Shown here in pieces: positions 33,069 through 46,965 of a DNA stretch of 64,000 nt. Under the pieces are notes generated by a model, which was not told the origin of the DNA, searched no databases, and saw only the letters and a list, made by a program, of their open reading frames with translations. Made by a program: the position numbers and the translations under genes. Location: the NCBI GenBank assembly GCA_004431415.1, contig QPMI01000056.1, positions 372,001 to 436,000 of the forward strand, read 5' to 3'. Within the stretch, counting starts at the first letter, position 1. Every line of letters begins with the position of its first letter. The stretch is from Cyanophora paradoxa. Lineage: Eukaryota; Glaucocystophyceae; Cyanophorales; Cyanophoraceae.

Positions 33069-35416
33069 AGCGATCGCTTGGCCAATGAGAAGGCTGTGGA
33101 CGTCAAGCCCGCGGCGACCGTTAGAACTGAGAACACAGAAGCGATCGCCGGCCCAGCAGCTCTTTGTTAGAGATCGGATCCGCTGGTATGGCGCCGAACA
33201 CAAAGCGATCGCCGAGCAATGAGAAGGCTCTATGCGCGGGGCAGAGATGTAGCGATCGCATTGAATAGAGAATCTCTATGCGAGCATGCCCACAGCGCTA
33301 CGGGAGGCGGGCACGCACTGCAGGCGTTGGCGTTGGCTGGTGCGACGAACTTGAAGCAGCTCCTGCGCAAGCGATCGCCGGTCTATGCGCGGGGCAGAGA
33401 TGTAGCGATCGCATTGAATAGAGAATCTCTATGCGAGCATGCCCACAGCGCTACGGAGGCGGGCACGCACTGCAGGCGTTGGCGTTGGCTGGTGCGACGA
33501 ACTTGAAGCAGCTCCTGCGCAAGCGATCGCCGGTCAGAGAGCCTTCTCATCGCTTCGGCGATCGCTAGGCCCTGGTACCGAGTACTCCGGGGCGATCGCT
33601 AGCGCGAACCGTCGGACGACGGACGCGGCGCCGGCGATCGCTTGAAAAAGGCCCCGGCCCGATCCGAGCCCATGGCCGGCGGGCATAGTGAACATAGTGC
33701 CAAAATGTCGCCCGAAAACACGTTTTTTAGCAGGATCGGAAGACAGCGCGCCCAGGCAGGTCCGAGGGCGGTTCCGGGACGGACCTACTGGCTCAGAGCT
33801 GCTTGCGCTGGGCCCGCCGGGCGACGCCATAGTTGAGAGCTCGAGTCCCTGCGCGCCGCCTTACAGCTGCCGAGGATGGGGCGACGGCTGCAGAATTCGA
33901 AGATGAGTACCTCGGACAAGCGAAAGCGTGTAGCTAGCGCGCCGCCGGCGCCGCGGTGAGCCGATGAAGCAAGCGATGTGTACTCCTCGCGTGCGCGGGC
34001 GCGGCGAAGACGCCTGCGGGTCGGGCGTGGCGCCGCGGGGCTGAGCACGGCGTGCGCGCGGACAGTGTCGGGCACCAGCGCAGCCCGCGCACCGCAGACA
34101 CTTCAGATGCGCGCAAGAGACGATGATGTAAAGCTAGCCGCCGTGAAAGCCTGACGGCAGATGAGCTGGCCGTGAAGGAAAGAATGCGCGGCGGTTGGCT
34201 GCGTGAGAGCGGACCGGAAGGGATGCGACGCGACCCGCGCCGTTGTAGTCTGACATAACGGAGGTGTGTGTAGGCGAAACGAGGGCGTCCCGCGTCCAGC
34301 GAAGCCTCCCGAACAGCGCGCGCCACACACACGCGGCGGCCCACCGCCAGCGAAGCCGTCGTGGTCTCGAAAGCTCTGAAGCCGTACGGAGAGGTAAGTG
34401 AGGGCGCGAAGAACGACATCAAAGACCGAGGATACCAGATCTCTTTGTGACGGCGATGGCGGACGCCCTGCTTAACGCCGGGCTGGACGCGCTTATAGAG
34501 CTGGCGAAAGCGGAACTCGACGATGACGATGATGAAGAACACGAGTGTGATGCTATGGTCGAGGAGGAGGCCGTGGCTGTAGTCGGGTGTAGCAGCCAAG
34601 GCGGCGGAGCTTCTGGCGCAGGCGAGGCGGTCGCCTGCCACAAGTAAGACGCAGTACGCAGGTCAGAAGCGAAATGGCCGACCAAGGCAAGCCTGGAAGC
34701 TCGAACGACAGGAACGGTGCTTGCTGCTCTTCTGGCGGCCGAAACGGGTCGGGAACTTGATTAAACATGGCTGCGGTCTATCAAAATGCGCCTCCAATGC
34801 TCTATTTAGCGCGCAGGAGCTGCGGGAGCTGCGTCTCGCTCTCAGAACGGGTACAGGAACGCTTTCGTTTACTCTACCCCTGCTCGAGTTCTCCCCGAGT
34901 CAGCAACAGTCACGAGTTCTCCCAACATCGTCCGCGCCCCGGCTTCGAAGAAGATACAGCGATTTCACAAAGCATTTAACACACTTTCACCAAGTTTCAC
35001 GTGGGAAGAACGTGCTCGATCGCGCCGCCCAGGCAAGCACCAGGCACGGGGGGTGGAAGCACTGCCTGGATACTGGCTTTCGCCCATTCATCCGTGTTCA
35101 GCGATCGCTTGGCCAATGAGAAGGCTGTGGACGTCAAGCCCGCGGCGACCGTTAGAACTGAGAACACAGAAGCGATCGCCGGCCCAGCAGCTCTTTGTTA
35201 GAGATCGGATCCGCTGGGTATGGCGCCGAACACAAAGCGATCGCCGAGCAATGAGAAGGCTCTATGCGCGGGGCAGAGATGTAGCGATCGCATTGAATAG
35301 AGAATCTCTATGCGAGCATGCCCACAGCGCTACGGGAGGCGGGCACGCACTGCAGGCGTTGGCGTTGGCTGGTGCGACGAACTTGAAGCAGCTCCTGCGC
35401 AAGCGATCGCCGGTCT
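33069..35416. repeat. Modules R, X, W and R', copy
   Basis: R (33069-33685), X (33686-34061), W (34062-35099, intact acidic ORF at 34456) and R' (35100-35416). W and R' are essentially identical to those at 41631 and 49182, which indicates very recent copying or assembly duplication. Confidence 0.72.
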
Positions 35417-38400
35417 CAGAGTAGAGCTCGAGCTTCAGATTCATGCGATACTGAACCCTTACCCGTTCATTCTGGACGGTGACGCGGAGATCAATCCTAT
35501 CATCGGGGTAATTGATCTAAATTTCTGTTAGCAATGGCCACGTGCTGACTAGTACTCGGAGGCCCGTAAGTTGGCCCATCCATTGGCCCGGACCGTTGGC
35601 GTCCGTCGCCGTAACGGCCGCCCTCCCAGGAGACTGTTAATGACGCCATTATGACGGTACCGATGATACTTGACGCAGAATGGACCAATCGCGCAACGCC
35701 GGCCAAGCGTTTTTTCTCGCCGTCTAAAAATTCGTGGGCCGACTGATTTTCCCCGCCATGAGGCCGGTTTGGGGGTACACCCTCCGGGCGTGTCGACATC
35801 TCATCATAAGCCGGAGCACGCCGCGATGGGCGCCCGAGCGCTGGGAGCAACGCATATGTGAGCCTCTCTCTTAGTGTGCGACCGTACGAAGTGCAAACTA
35901 GCTCCCTATGCGCCTGGAGCACTTTTTCAGCAATCCTGCGAAGTCCGCTGGGGGAGCCGACATCGACGTTCGACAGCGCAAGCCGATCTGTATGAGCGGC
36001 CTGTGAGCGAATCCCTCGCTCCCGGCGGTGCCTCAGCCGCGCGGACTCGATCTTGGCGGACCACGAGCGACCGACGGCGCCCCCGGTATGCCGGTACGAG
36101 GCCTAGCTGGTGCGCATGGATTGCCCTGCGACAAGTTACGAAGGGCGTCGCGCGTATGCGCCTCCCTGACCCGCGTGACCGCAGAGTTCCTGAGGGACCG
36201 CGGTCTCCTCCGGACCGATTCGATAGAGGCGTTGCGAGGCACCTCTATAGGTGCGGCCTGGCATTTTCCTCTTTAGACGTTCGTCCTGGGTGCCGAAATA
36301 CGAAGCACGGCTTGCAGGCATCGATGGCTACGTTTGGCTTCGGAAGCTCCAAATCCGGGAGCCGCTGCGAGAAGCGACGGGCGACGGGTGCGACCCGCCG
36401 TGGTGTCCTCGTCGCCTCCCGTTCCGCGGCGGATCGAATCGCGCGTGCGTGCATGCGTGCAGGTCGCAGGCGCTGCCGGTCGCGCTTTCGGAGCAGCTTC
36501 GGGTGTTCGAGGAGGCGGGAATCAAGCCCTGCTTCGTGTTTGCGGGCTGAACATCCCGCGGAAGGAGCGCCCGTTCACGCAGCCCGACGATCGGCTGGCG
36601 GCTCGGCAGCGCGCCTGGCAGGAGCACGCGGCCAACAACCTCCGGGCCGCAGTGGCGCTCTTCTCGCAGTCCGGTGCGGCCCGCGCTTGCCTGCCCGCCC
36701 ACCCGCTGCGCCGCTGACGTTCGCCGTCAGCTTCGGCCGCGGTGGTATCCCCTGATCTCGTCGCTGACGTGATTCGATTCCTGCGGGTCGCAATGCCGAC
36801 GCGATCCGCGCGCCGTACCTCAGCTGGGCCCAGGTTCGCCGCCTTCCCCCCCTTTCACCTCGCCTCGCCCGCACCGAGCGCCGCCGCAGCTGGGGTACAT
36901 GGAGGGCGACGACGTGCGGATGGTGGACGGGGTACACGCGCAGCTGGAAGTTCTGCTCTTTGGCGCCCGCCGCGTCATCGTCTCGCTCGACCTGGCGGTA
37001 CCCTGCCCGACCTTCCCCCCCCCGTCCCTCGCTCACCGATCGCCTCGTAGGAGGGTACCTTCGAGTGGTCGACCGCGACACGGTGCTGGCAGCCGCTGGC
37101 GCCTCCGCGGATCAATTTCTGGACGCCTGCCTTCTCTCCGGATTCGATTTCCTGGGCACGTTCCCGCCCCTCGCGGGACACCCCCCCTCCACCGTCCTCC
37201 CCGGTGCCCTTCTTCCCCCCACCGCACCGGCACCCCGGTACCCCCCGACCGCGCTGACGTACCCCCAGCCGCGATCGACCTCGTCCTGAGGTACCGAACG
37301 GGGTACGGCGCCGTGCGGGCCATGATGGGCGGCAACGGGCCCTCCTCCCCCGGACCGGTACAGTCCACAGCCCTCTCCCAAAACCGTCCTTTTAACGTCG
37401 TACCCCCCACCTCAAAATAGCGGCGGGACACGTACACGGACCAGTTCCTGCGGGCGCGGGCGCTGGTCCAACACCACGTGGTCCTCGAGCCCTCGGGCGC
37501 GCGGCCCCTCAACGCCGCGCTCGCCCCCGCGTGCGCCCCACCGTACCCTCCTCCGAGCCTGAAACCAGAACTAGCGCTCCTTCCACTTTAGGACACAGGA
37601 CTCCCCTAGCCTTCCCCCTCTCTCGACCTCGCCCCGCCCCCTGCCTAGCGGCTCTTGACCTCGCTCTTCTCGTTCCCCCACCGGACCCGCCCCATCCCGC
37701 CTAGAAACTAGAACTAGGGCAAGGGGACCCGCTCTGCGGCTCGCCCCTCGTCCTGGCTCCCCCAGCCTAGCCAGCCCCCTCGGCCTCTTTCCCCTCCCCC
37801 CACCCCCTCCCCCCCCCTCTCACCCCCCTCCACGTACAGGGACCTGGACGAGGTGCTGGGCCCGCGGCTGCCCGACGAGCTCTTCCACCTCTCGCCGCCG
37901 GCTGCCTCGAGGTGATTGATCCTTACTGTTTGATTTTGATGCAACATTACGTTACCTTCTAACGTTACGACCTTCTAACGTTACGACATACCTAAGACCT
38001 TTAATCTTTTGATCTTTAATGAGACCTAAGACTTTAGACGCCGCCGCGGCCGGCTGCCTCGAGGTGATCCATCCCTGGACCTCCAACCTCGCCTCATCCA
38101 CGCCTCGCCCCTCATCTCCTGGCGCCGCTCACGCTCCCGCCCCTCCTCCTCCCTCGCCCGCCCTCCCGCAGGCGTCGCTGCTGAGCGCGCTGGTGCTCGG
38201 CATGGACCGGGAGTTGCCCCCCCCCGTCGACTCCGAGGCCTACCGCCGCGCCTCCGCCGGTGAGTCAAGCATCTAGATACTAGAACAATTAGAACAACGA
38301 GAACAACTAGATACTAGAACAAATAGACGCGCCTCACTCTAGAACAACTAGACTCGACTCCGAGGCCTACCGCCGCGCCTCCGCCGGTGAGTCAAGCATC

Positions 38401-39423
38401 TAGATACTAGAACAATTAGAACAACGAGAACAACTAGATACTAGAACAAATAGACGCGCCTCACTCTAGAACAACTAGACTCGACTCCGAGGCCTACCGC
38501 CGCGCCTCCGCCGGTGAGTTAGTTAGTGAGTTGTTGTTGTTGTTGGAGCAACTAGAGCAACTAGATACTAGAACAATTAGAACAGCTAGAAGAACTAGAT
38601 ACTAGAACAAATAGACGCGCCTCCGCCGCGCCTCGATACTAGAACAACTAGACTCGACTCCGAGGCCTACCGCCGCGCCTCCGCCGGTGAGCGAGTGAGT
38701 TGGGAGTTAGTTGGAGCAATCGACACGATCGATACGTTAAAGCCGATCGATACCAGAACAGCCAGCAACTGTTACTAGAACGATAAACGCCTCCTGATCG
38801 CTACTAGAACAGCTAGACGAACAATTAGAGCGTCGGCCCACCTACCGCCGCGCCTCCGCCGGTGCCGCTTGCACCCTCGCCCTCAACCTCCGCCGCACAC
38901 ATCTAGCCGATGAACGACGCTTCCGTCCCGTCCCGTCCTGACCCCGGCCCGGCCCCTCCTCTGCAGACTCGCTGACGATCCGGGCGACGGCGCTGGCGGC
39001 GCTGGCGGCGCCCCTGCCCGAGTCGCTGCGGGCGCGGCCCGTCTGCACCATCCGCTGGTTCGACGCGGTGCGTGGAAGGGCGCTCCAGGGCGCCCCGCGC
39101 TTAGTGGCGGCGCCAGTCTGACCTCAGGCCCGCAGGTGACCGAGTACCCCCTGCCCCACGGGGAGGACCCCTTGACCGTCCGCGGGGTACGCGACCCGCC
39201 TCCATCCCTTCTTCTTCTTCTTCTTCTTCTTCTTCTCCGGTCCCTGAGGCGGGGGCCCTCGCAGGCCGGGGGCCGCGCCGAGCCGCTCTCGCCCTGGTGC
39301 CCCCCGCACGCCGACATCCTGGCCGAGGCCTCCCGCCAGGCGAGCGCTCCCCTGCCCCGGGCGAAGGGCGGACGAACGCTCCTCCAGCGAGCGGGTGGCG
39401 GGGCGGACGAACGCTCCTCCAGC
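35417..39423 (+). pseudogene. MKT1: MKT1 copy 4, promoter plus exons 1-14, fused to antisense TCF25
   Basis: ATG at 36088. Exons 1-14 are present, including the repeated donor array in intron 11 (38261 onward). Exon 8 and exon 9 keep the full G and C runs that the terminal copy lacks (ACGGGGTACGGC near 37300; CTCGGGCGCG near 37495), so this copy helps define the true frame there. A G is missing in exon 4 (TGCGGGCTGAAC near 36546), which breaks the frame after FVFAG. The sequence switches to TCF25 antisense at about 39424. Confidence 0.87.
38261..38866 (+). repeat. Repeated exon-11 end and donor array, copy 4
   Basis: Same organisation as 21311-21917, beginning at the true exon 11 donor (38261), with the 127-bp period in the first units and AGAACAACTAGA-type AT-rich spacers. 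Confidence 0.8.
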
Positions 39424-40634
39424 GAGGGCGCAGGGCACCGGCTCGTCGACGGCGCGGCGCCGCCGTCCCGCGCCACGCGCATGAGCGCGTACGCTGCGAG
39501 CCCGCTCGGCGCCAGGAAAAAAGGGGGAGAGGCTAAGTGGGGTACCCGAGGAGTTGAGGGCGATGGGGAGGAAGAGGGGCGGCTCCCGCCTCGAGAGGGG
39601 CGGCTCCCGCACGAACGAGGCGGAGCGCCCGGGGAGCGCCGGCGCCGCCACCAGCTCCAGAAGGAACTTGTACTCCCTGAAGAAAAATGAGGTGGGGGGG
39701 GGGGAAGTTGGGGGGGGGGGAAGGTTATGGGGTACCTGGCGCGGAGGGCGAAGTAGTCGATGCACTGGAGCACCCCCATCAGGTCACTGTCGGGGTCCAG
39801 CGCAAGCAGCAGCTTGGCCGTCTCTGGAGGTACGACGTTCGGTTCGAATCCGAGTAGGGGGAAGCGGTCGAGGGGGTACCGAGGGAGGTGCGGGAGCAGC
39901 CGCCGCGAATGAGCATCTGCAGGCGCCGGAAGACCAGGCCCTGGGGGTGGCGGGGTGAGTCCGGAGGAGGTACAGGTTATCCTCGGGGTACAACGGGTTC
40001 TCTGCGCACTTGTTCTCCATGACTGCGAAGTCGAGGCGGCAGGCGCCGCTCGCCGGCTTGAACTGCGGGTGCCTGCCGGGGACGGAGCTCAAAACCAAGT
40101 GAACGAACTGCAGCGCAACGCATCCTCCGCCCCGCCGCGCCCGTGCCCGCGCCCCGCCCCGCACCAGGCTGCCTCGAGGCAGTAGAGGGCGCGGTCGAGG
40201 AGCTCGGTCGCCGCGTCCAGCTCGCCACTGTACTTGTAGATCTGAGGCCGGCCCGCCGCTTCAGGCCCCCGGGCCAGGCTTCGTGTGCTCGGGGTTCGTG
40301 TGCTCGGGGAGGGCGGGCCCGGGGCCGGGGCAGGGCCGGGGGAGGGCGGGGCCAGGGGAGGGGCGGGCCGGGGCCCGGGGCGGGCCGGGGGAGGGCGCGC
40401 CCGGGGCCCGGGCGGGGCCGGGGGGAGAGGCGGGGCTGGGGAGAGGGCGGGGCCGGGGGGAGGGCGGGCCGGGGGGAGGCGGAAGGGCGGGGCGGGGCCT
40501 CCGAAGAGGGCTGGAGAGGGGAAGGAGGTCCACGTCCTCTCTTCCCCCCGAAGAGGCACTCCGGGGGTAGGGAGGTCCGCCTCCTCTCTCCGGGGTCAGC
40601 ATGCTGCGGAGACGGGCATAAGACACCGAAAACC
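39424..40634 (-). pseudogene. TCF25: TCF25/RQC1-like gene fragment, copy 6 (shorter form, joined to MKT1)
   Basis: Contains IYKYSGEL through AYALMRVARDGG exons and lacks both gene ends. Its left end is the MKT1 intron 14 junction seen also at 22479 and 46966, so the three shorter-form units descend from one rearrangement. Confidence 0.86.
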
Positions 40635-42986
40635 AGCGATCGCTTGGCCAATGAGAAGGCTGTGGACGTCAAGCCCGCGGCGACCGTTAGAACTGAGAAC
40701 ACAGAAGCGATCGCCGGCCCAGCAGCTCTTTGTTAGAGATCGGATCCGCTGGGTATGGCGCCGAACACAAAGCGATCGCCGAGCAATGAGAAGGCTCTAT
40801 GCGCGGGGCAGAGATGTAGCGATCGCATTGAATAGAGAATCTCTATGCGAGCATGCCCACAGCGCTACGGGAGGCGGGCACGCACTGCAGGCGTTGGCGT
40901 TGGCTGGTGCGACGAACTTGAAGCAGCTCCTGCGCAAGCGATCGCCGGTCTATGCGCGGGGCAGAGATGTAGCGATCGCATTGAATAGAGAATCTCTATG
41001 CGAGCATGCCCACAGCGCTACGGGAGGCGGGCACGCACTGCAGGCGTTGGCGTTGGCTGGTGCGACGAACTTGAAGCAGCTCCTGCGCAAGCGATCGCCG
41101 GTCAGAGAGCCTTCTCATCGCTTCGGCGATCGCTAGGCCTGGTACCGAGTACTCCGGGGCGATCGCTAGCGCGAACCGTCGGACGACGGACGCGGCGCCG
41201 GCGATCGCTTGAAAAAGGCCCCGGCCCGATCCGAGCCCATGGCCGGCGGGCATAGTGAACATAGTGCCAAAATGTCGCCCCGAAAACACGTTTTTTAGCA
41301 GGATCGGAAGACAGCGCGCCCAGGCAGGTCCGAGGGGCGGTTCCGGGACGGACCTACTGGCTCAGAGCTGCTTGCGCTGGGCCCGCCGGGCGACGCCATA
41401 GTTGAGAGCTCGAGTCCTGCGCGCCGCCTTACAGCTGCCGAGGATGGGGCGACGGCTGCAGAATTCGAAGATGAGTACCTCGGACAAGCGAAAGCGTGTA
41501 GCTAGCGCGCCGCCGGCGCCGCGGGTGAGCCGATGAAGCAAGCGATGTGTACTCCTCGCGTGCGCGGGCGCGGCGAAGACGCCTGCGGGTCGGGCGTGGC
41601 GCCGCGGGGCTGAGCACGGCGTGCGCGCGGACAGTGTCGGGCACCAGCGCAGCCCGCGCACCGCAGACACTTCAGATGCGCGCAAGAGACGATGATGTAA
41701 AGCTAGCCGCCGTGAAAGCCTGACGGCAGATGAGCTGGCCGTGAAGGAAAGAATGCGCGGCGGTTGGCTGCGTGAGAGCGGACCGGAAGGGATGCGACGC
41801 GACCCGCGCCGTTGTAGTCTGACATAACGGAGGTGTGTGTAGGCGAAACGAGGGCGTCCCGCGTCCAGCGAAGCCTCCCGAACAGCGCGCGCCACACACA
41901 CGCGGCGGCCCACCGCCAGCGAAGCCGTCGTGGTCTCGAAAGCTCTGAAGCCGTACGGAGAGGTAAGTGAGGGCGCGAAGAACGACATCAAAGACCGAGG
42001 ATACCAGATCTCTTTGTGACGGCGATGGCGGACGCCCTGCTTAACGCCGGGCTGGACGCGCTTATAGAGCTGGCGAAAGCGGAACTCGACGATGACGATG
42101 ATGAAGAACACGAGTGTGATGCTATGGTCGAGGAGGAGGCCGTGGCTGTAGTCGGGTGTAGCAGCCAAGGCGGCGGAGCTTCTGGCGCAGGCGAGGCGGT
42201 CGCCTGCCACAAGTAAGACGCAGTACGCAGGTCAGAAGCGAAATGGCCGACCAAGGCAAGCCTGGAAGCTCGAACGACAGGAACGGTGCTTGCTGCTCTT
42301 CTGGCGGCCGAAACGGGTCGGGAACTTGATTAAACATGGCTGCGGTCTATCAAAATGCGCCTCCAATGCTCTATTTAGCGCGCAGGAGCTGCGGGAGCTG
42401 CGTCTCGCTCTCAGAACGGGTACAGGAACGCTTTCGTTTACTCTACCCCTGCTCGAGTTCTCCCCGAGTCAGCAACAGTCACGAGTTCTCCCAACATCGT
42501 CCGCGCCCCGGCTTCGAAGAAGATACAGCGATTTCACAAAGCATTTAACACACTTTCACCAAGTTTCACGTGGGAAGAACGTGCTCGATCGCGCCGCCCA
42601 GGCAAGCACCAGGCACGGGGGGTGGAAGCACTGCCTGGATACTGGCTTTCGCCCATTCATCCGTGTTCAGCGATCGCTTGGCCAATGAGAAGGCTGTGGA
42701 CGTCAAGCCCGCGGCGACCGTTAGAACTGAGAACACAGAAGCGATCGCCGGCCCAGCAGCTCTTTGTTAGAGATCGGATCCGCTGGGTATGGCGCCGAAC
42801 ACAAAGCGATCGCCGAGCAATGAGAAGGCTCTATGCGCGGGGCAGAGATGTAGCGATCGCATTGAATAGAGAATCTCTATGCGAGCATGCCCACAGCGCT
42901 ACGGGAGGCGGGCACGCACTGCAGGCGTTGGCGTTGGCTGGTGCGACGAACTTGAAGCAGCTCCTGCGCAAGCGATCGCCGGTCTC
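40635..42986. repeat. Modules R, X, W and R', copy
   Basis: R (40635-41252), X (41253-41630), W (41631-42668, intact acidic ORF at 42025) and R' (42669-42986). Very few differences from 33686-35416. Confidence 0.72.
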
Positions 42987-45900
42987 AGAGTAGAGCTCGA
43001 GCTTCAGATTCATGCGATACTGAACCTTACCCGTTCATTCTGGACGGTGACGCGGAGATCAATCCTATCATCGGGGTAATTGATCTAAATTTCTGTTAGC
43101 AATGGCCACGTGCTGACTAGTACTCGGAGGCCCGTAAGTTGGCCCATCCATTGGCCCGGACCGTTGGCGTCCGTCGCCGTAACGGCCGCCCTCCCAGGAG
43201 ACTGTTAATGACGCCATTATGACGGTACCGATGATACTTGACGCAGAATGGACCAATCGCGCAACGCCGGCAAGCGTTTTTTCTCGCCGTCTAAAAATTC
43301 GTGGGCCGACTGATTTTCCCCGCCATGAGGCCGGTTTGGGGGGTACACCCTCCGGGCGTGTCGACATCTCATCATAAGCCGGAGCACGCCGCGATGGCGC
43401 CCGAGCGCTGGGAGCAACGCATATGTGAGCCTCTCTCTTAGTGTGCGACCGTACGAAGTGCAAACTAGCTCCCTATGCGCCTGGAGCACTTTTTCAGCAA
43501 TCCTGCGAAGTCCGCTGGGGGAGCCGACATCGACGTTCGACAGCGCAAGCCGATCTGTATGAGCGGCCTGTGAGCGAATCCCTCGCTCCCGGCGGTGCCT
43601 CAGCCGCGCGGACTCGATCTTGGCGGACCACGAGCGACCGACGGCGCCCCCGGTATGCCGGTACGAGGCCTAGCTGGTGCGCATGGATTGCCCTGCGACA
43701 AGTTACGAAGGGCGTCGCGCGTATGCGCCTCCCTGACCCGCGTGACCGCAGAGTTCCTGAGGGACCGCGGTCTCCTCCGGACCGATTCGATAGAGGCGTT
43801 GCGAGGCACCTCTATAGGTGCGGCCTGGCATTTTCCTCTTTAGACGTTCGTCCTGGGTGCCGAAATACGAAGCACGGCTTGCAGGCATCGATGGCTACGT
43901 TTGGCTTCGGAAGCTCCAAATCCGGGAGCCGCTGCGAGAAGCGACGGGCGACGGGTGCGACCCGCCGTGGTGTCCTCGTCGCCTCCCGTTCCGCGGCGGA
44001 TCGAATCGCGCGTGCGTGCATGCGTGCAGGTCGCAGGCGCTGCCGGTCGCGCTTTCGGAGCAGCTTCGGGTGTTCGAGGAGGCGGGAATCAAGCCCTGCT
44101 TCGTGTTTGCGGGCTGAACATCCCGCGGAAGGAGCGCCCGTTCACGCAGCCCGACGATCGGCTGGCGGCTCGGCAGCGCGCCTGGCAGGAGCACGCGGCC
44201 AACAACCTCCGGGCCGCAGTGGCGCTCTTCTCGCAGTCCGGTGCGGCCCGCGCTTGCCTGCCCGCCCACCCGCTGCGCCGCTGACGTTCGCCGTCAGCTT
44301 CGGCCGCGGTGGTATCCCCTGATCTCGTCGCTGACGTGATTCGATTCCTGCGGGGTCGCAATGCCGACGCGATCCGCGCGCCGTACCTCAGCTGGGCCCA
44401 GGTTCGCCGCCTTCCCCCCTTTCACCTCGCCTCGCCCGCACCGAGCGCCGCCGCAGCTGGGGTACATGGAGGGCGACGACGTGCGGATGGTGGACGGGGT
44501 ACACGCGCAGCTGGAAGTTCTGCTCTTTGGCGCCCGCCGCGTCATCGTCTCGCTCGACCTGGCGGTACCCTGCCCGACCTTCCCCCCCCCGTCCTCGCTC
44601 ACCGATCGCCTCGTAGGAGGGTACCTTCGAGTGGGTCGACCGCGACACGGTGCTGGCAGCCGCTGGCGCCTCCGCGGATCAATTTCTGGACGCCTGCCTT
44701 CTCTCCGGATTCGATTTCCTGGGCACGTTCCCGCCCTCGCGGGACACCCCCCTCCACCGTCCTCCCGGTGCCCTTCTTCCCCCACCGCACCGGCACCCCG
44801 GTACCCCCGACCGCGCTGACGTACCCCCCAGCCGCGATCGACCTCGTCCTGAGGTACCGAACGGGGTACGGCGCCGTGCGGGCCATGATGGGCGGCAACG
44901 GGCCCTCCTCCCCCGGACCGGTACAGTCCACAGCCCTCTCCCAAAACCGTCCTTTTAACGTCGTACCCCCACCTCAAAATAGCGGCGGGACACGTACACG
45001 GACCAGTTCCTGCGGGCGCGGGCGCTGGTCCAACACCACGTGGTCCTCGAGCCCTCGGCGCGCGGCCCCTCAACGCCGCGCTCGCCCCCGCGTGCGCCCA
45101 CCGTACCCTCCTCCGAGCCTGAAACCAGAACTAGCGCTCCTTCCACTTTAGGACACAGGACTCCCTAGCCTTCCCCTCTCTCGACCTCGCCCGCCCCTGC
45201 CTAGCGGCTCTTGACCTCGCTCTTCTCGTTCCCCCACCGGACCCGCCCCATCCCGCCTAGAAACTAGAACTAGGGCAAGGGGACCGCTCTGCGGCTCGCC
45301 CCTCGTCCTGGCTCCCCAGCCTAGCCAGCCCCTCGGCCTCTTTCCCCTCCCCCACCCCCCTCCCCCCCCCCTCTCACCCCCTCCACGTACAGGGACCTGG
45401 ACGAGGTGCTGGCCCGCGGCTGCCCGACGAGCTCTTCCACCTCCTCGCCGCCGGCTGCCTCGAGGTGATTGATCCTTACTGTTTGATTTTGATGCAACAT
45501 TACGTTACCTTCTAACGTTACGACCTTCTAACGTTACGACATACCTAAGACCTTTAATCTTTTGATCTTTAATGAGACCTAAGACTTTAGACGCCGCCGC
45601 GGCCGGCTGCCTCGAGGTGATCCATCCCTGGACCTCCAACCTCGCCTCATCCACGCCTCGCCCCTCATCTCCTGGCGCCGCTCACGCTCCCGCCCTCCTC
45701 CTCCCTCGCCCGCCCTCCCGCAGGCGTCGCTGCTGAGCGCGCTGGTGCTCGGCATGGACCGGGAGTTGCCCCCCCCCGTCGACTCCGAGGCCTACCGCCG
45801 CGCCTCCGCCGGTGAGTCAAGCATCTAGATACTAGAACAATTAGAACAACGAGAACAACTAGATACTAGAACAAATAGACGCGCCTCACTCTAGAACAAC

Positions 45901-46965
45901 TAGACTCGACTCCGAGGCCTACCGCCGCGCCTCCGCCGGTGAGTCAAGCATCTAGATACTAGAACAATTAGAACAACGAGAACAACTAGATACTAGAACA
46001 AATAGACGCGCCTCACTCTAGAACAACTAGACTCGACTCCGAGGCCTACCGCCGCGCCTCCGCCGGTGAGTTAGTTAGTGAGTTGTTGTTGTTGTTGGAG
46101 CAACTAGAGCAACTAGATACTAGAACAATTAGAACAGCTAGAAGAACTAGATACTAGAACAAATAGACGCGCCTCCGCCGCGCCTCGATACTAGAACAAC
46201 TAGACTCGACTCCGAGGCCTACCGCCGCGCCTCCGCCGGTGAGCGAGTGAGTTGGGAGTTAGTTGGAGCAATCGACACGATCGATACGTTAAAGCCGATC
46301 GATACCAGAACAGCCAGCAACTGTTACTAGAACGATAAACGCCTCCTGATCGCTACTAGAACAGCTAGACGAACAATTAGAGCGTCGGCCACCTACCGCC
46401 GCGCCTCCGCCGGTGCCGCTTGCACCCTCGCCCTCAACCTCCGCCGCACACATCTAGCCGATGAACGACGCTTCCGTCCCGTCCCGTCCTGACCCCGGCC
46501 CGGCCCCTCCTCTGCAGACTCGCTGACGATCCGGGCGACGGCGCTGGCGGCGCTGGCGGCGCCCTGCCCGAGTCGCTGCGGGCGCGGCCCGTCTGCACCA
46601 TCCGCTGGTTCGACGCGGTGCGTGGAAGGGCGCTCCAGGGCGCCCCGCGCTTAGTGGCGGCGCCAGTCTGACCTCAGGCCCGCAGGTGACCGAGTACCCC
46701 TGCCCACGGGAGGACCCCTTGACCGTCCGCGGGGTACGCGACCCGCCTCCATCCCTTCTTCTTCTTCTTCTTCTTCTTCTCCGGTCCCTGAGGCGGGGCC
46801 CTCGCAGGCCGGGGCCGCGCCGAGCCGCTCTCGCCCTGGTGCCCCCGCACGCCGACATCCTGGCCGAGGCTCCCGCCAGGCGAGCGCTCCCCTGCCCCGG
46901 GCGAAGGGGCGGACGAACGCTCCTCCAGCGAGCGGGTGGGCGGGCGGACGAACGCTCCTCCAGCG
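42987..46965 (+). pseudogene. MKT1: MKT1 copy 5, promoter plus exons 1-14, fused to antisense TCF25
   Basis: ATG at 43655. Exons 1-14 with the intron 11 donor array at 45812. It shares with copy 4 the one-base loss in exon 4 (TGCGGGCTGAAC near 44113), so the two are sister copies. Exon 12 has a short C run (GGCGCCCTGCCC near 46559). The switch to TCF25 antisense is at about 46966. Confidence 0.86.
45812..46418 (+). repeat. Repeated exon-11 end and donor array, copy 5
   Basis: Same array as at 21311 and 38261: the exon end GAGGCCTACCGCCGCGCCTC plus a GTGAG donor recurs, separated by AT-rich CTAGAACAA words. Confidence 0.8.
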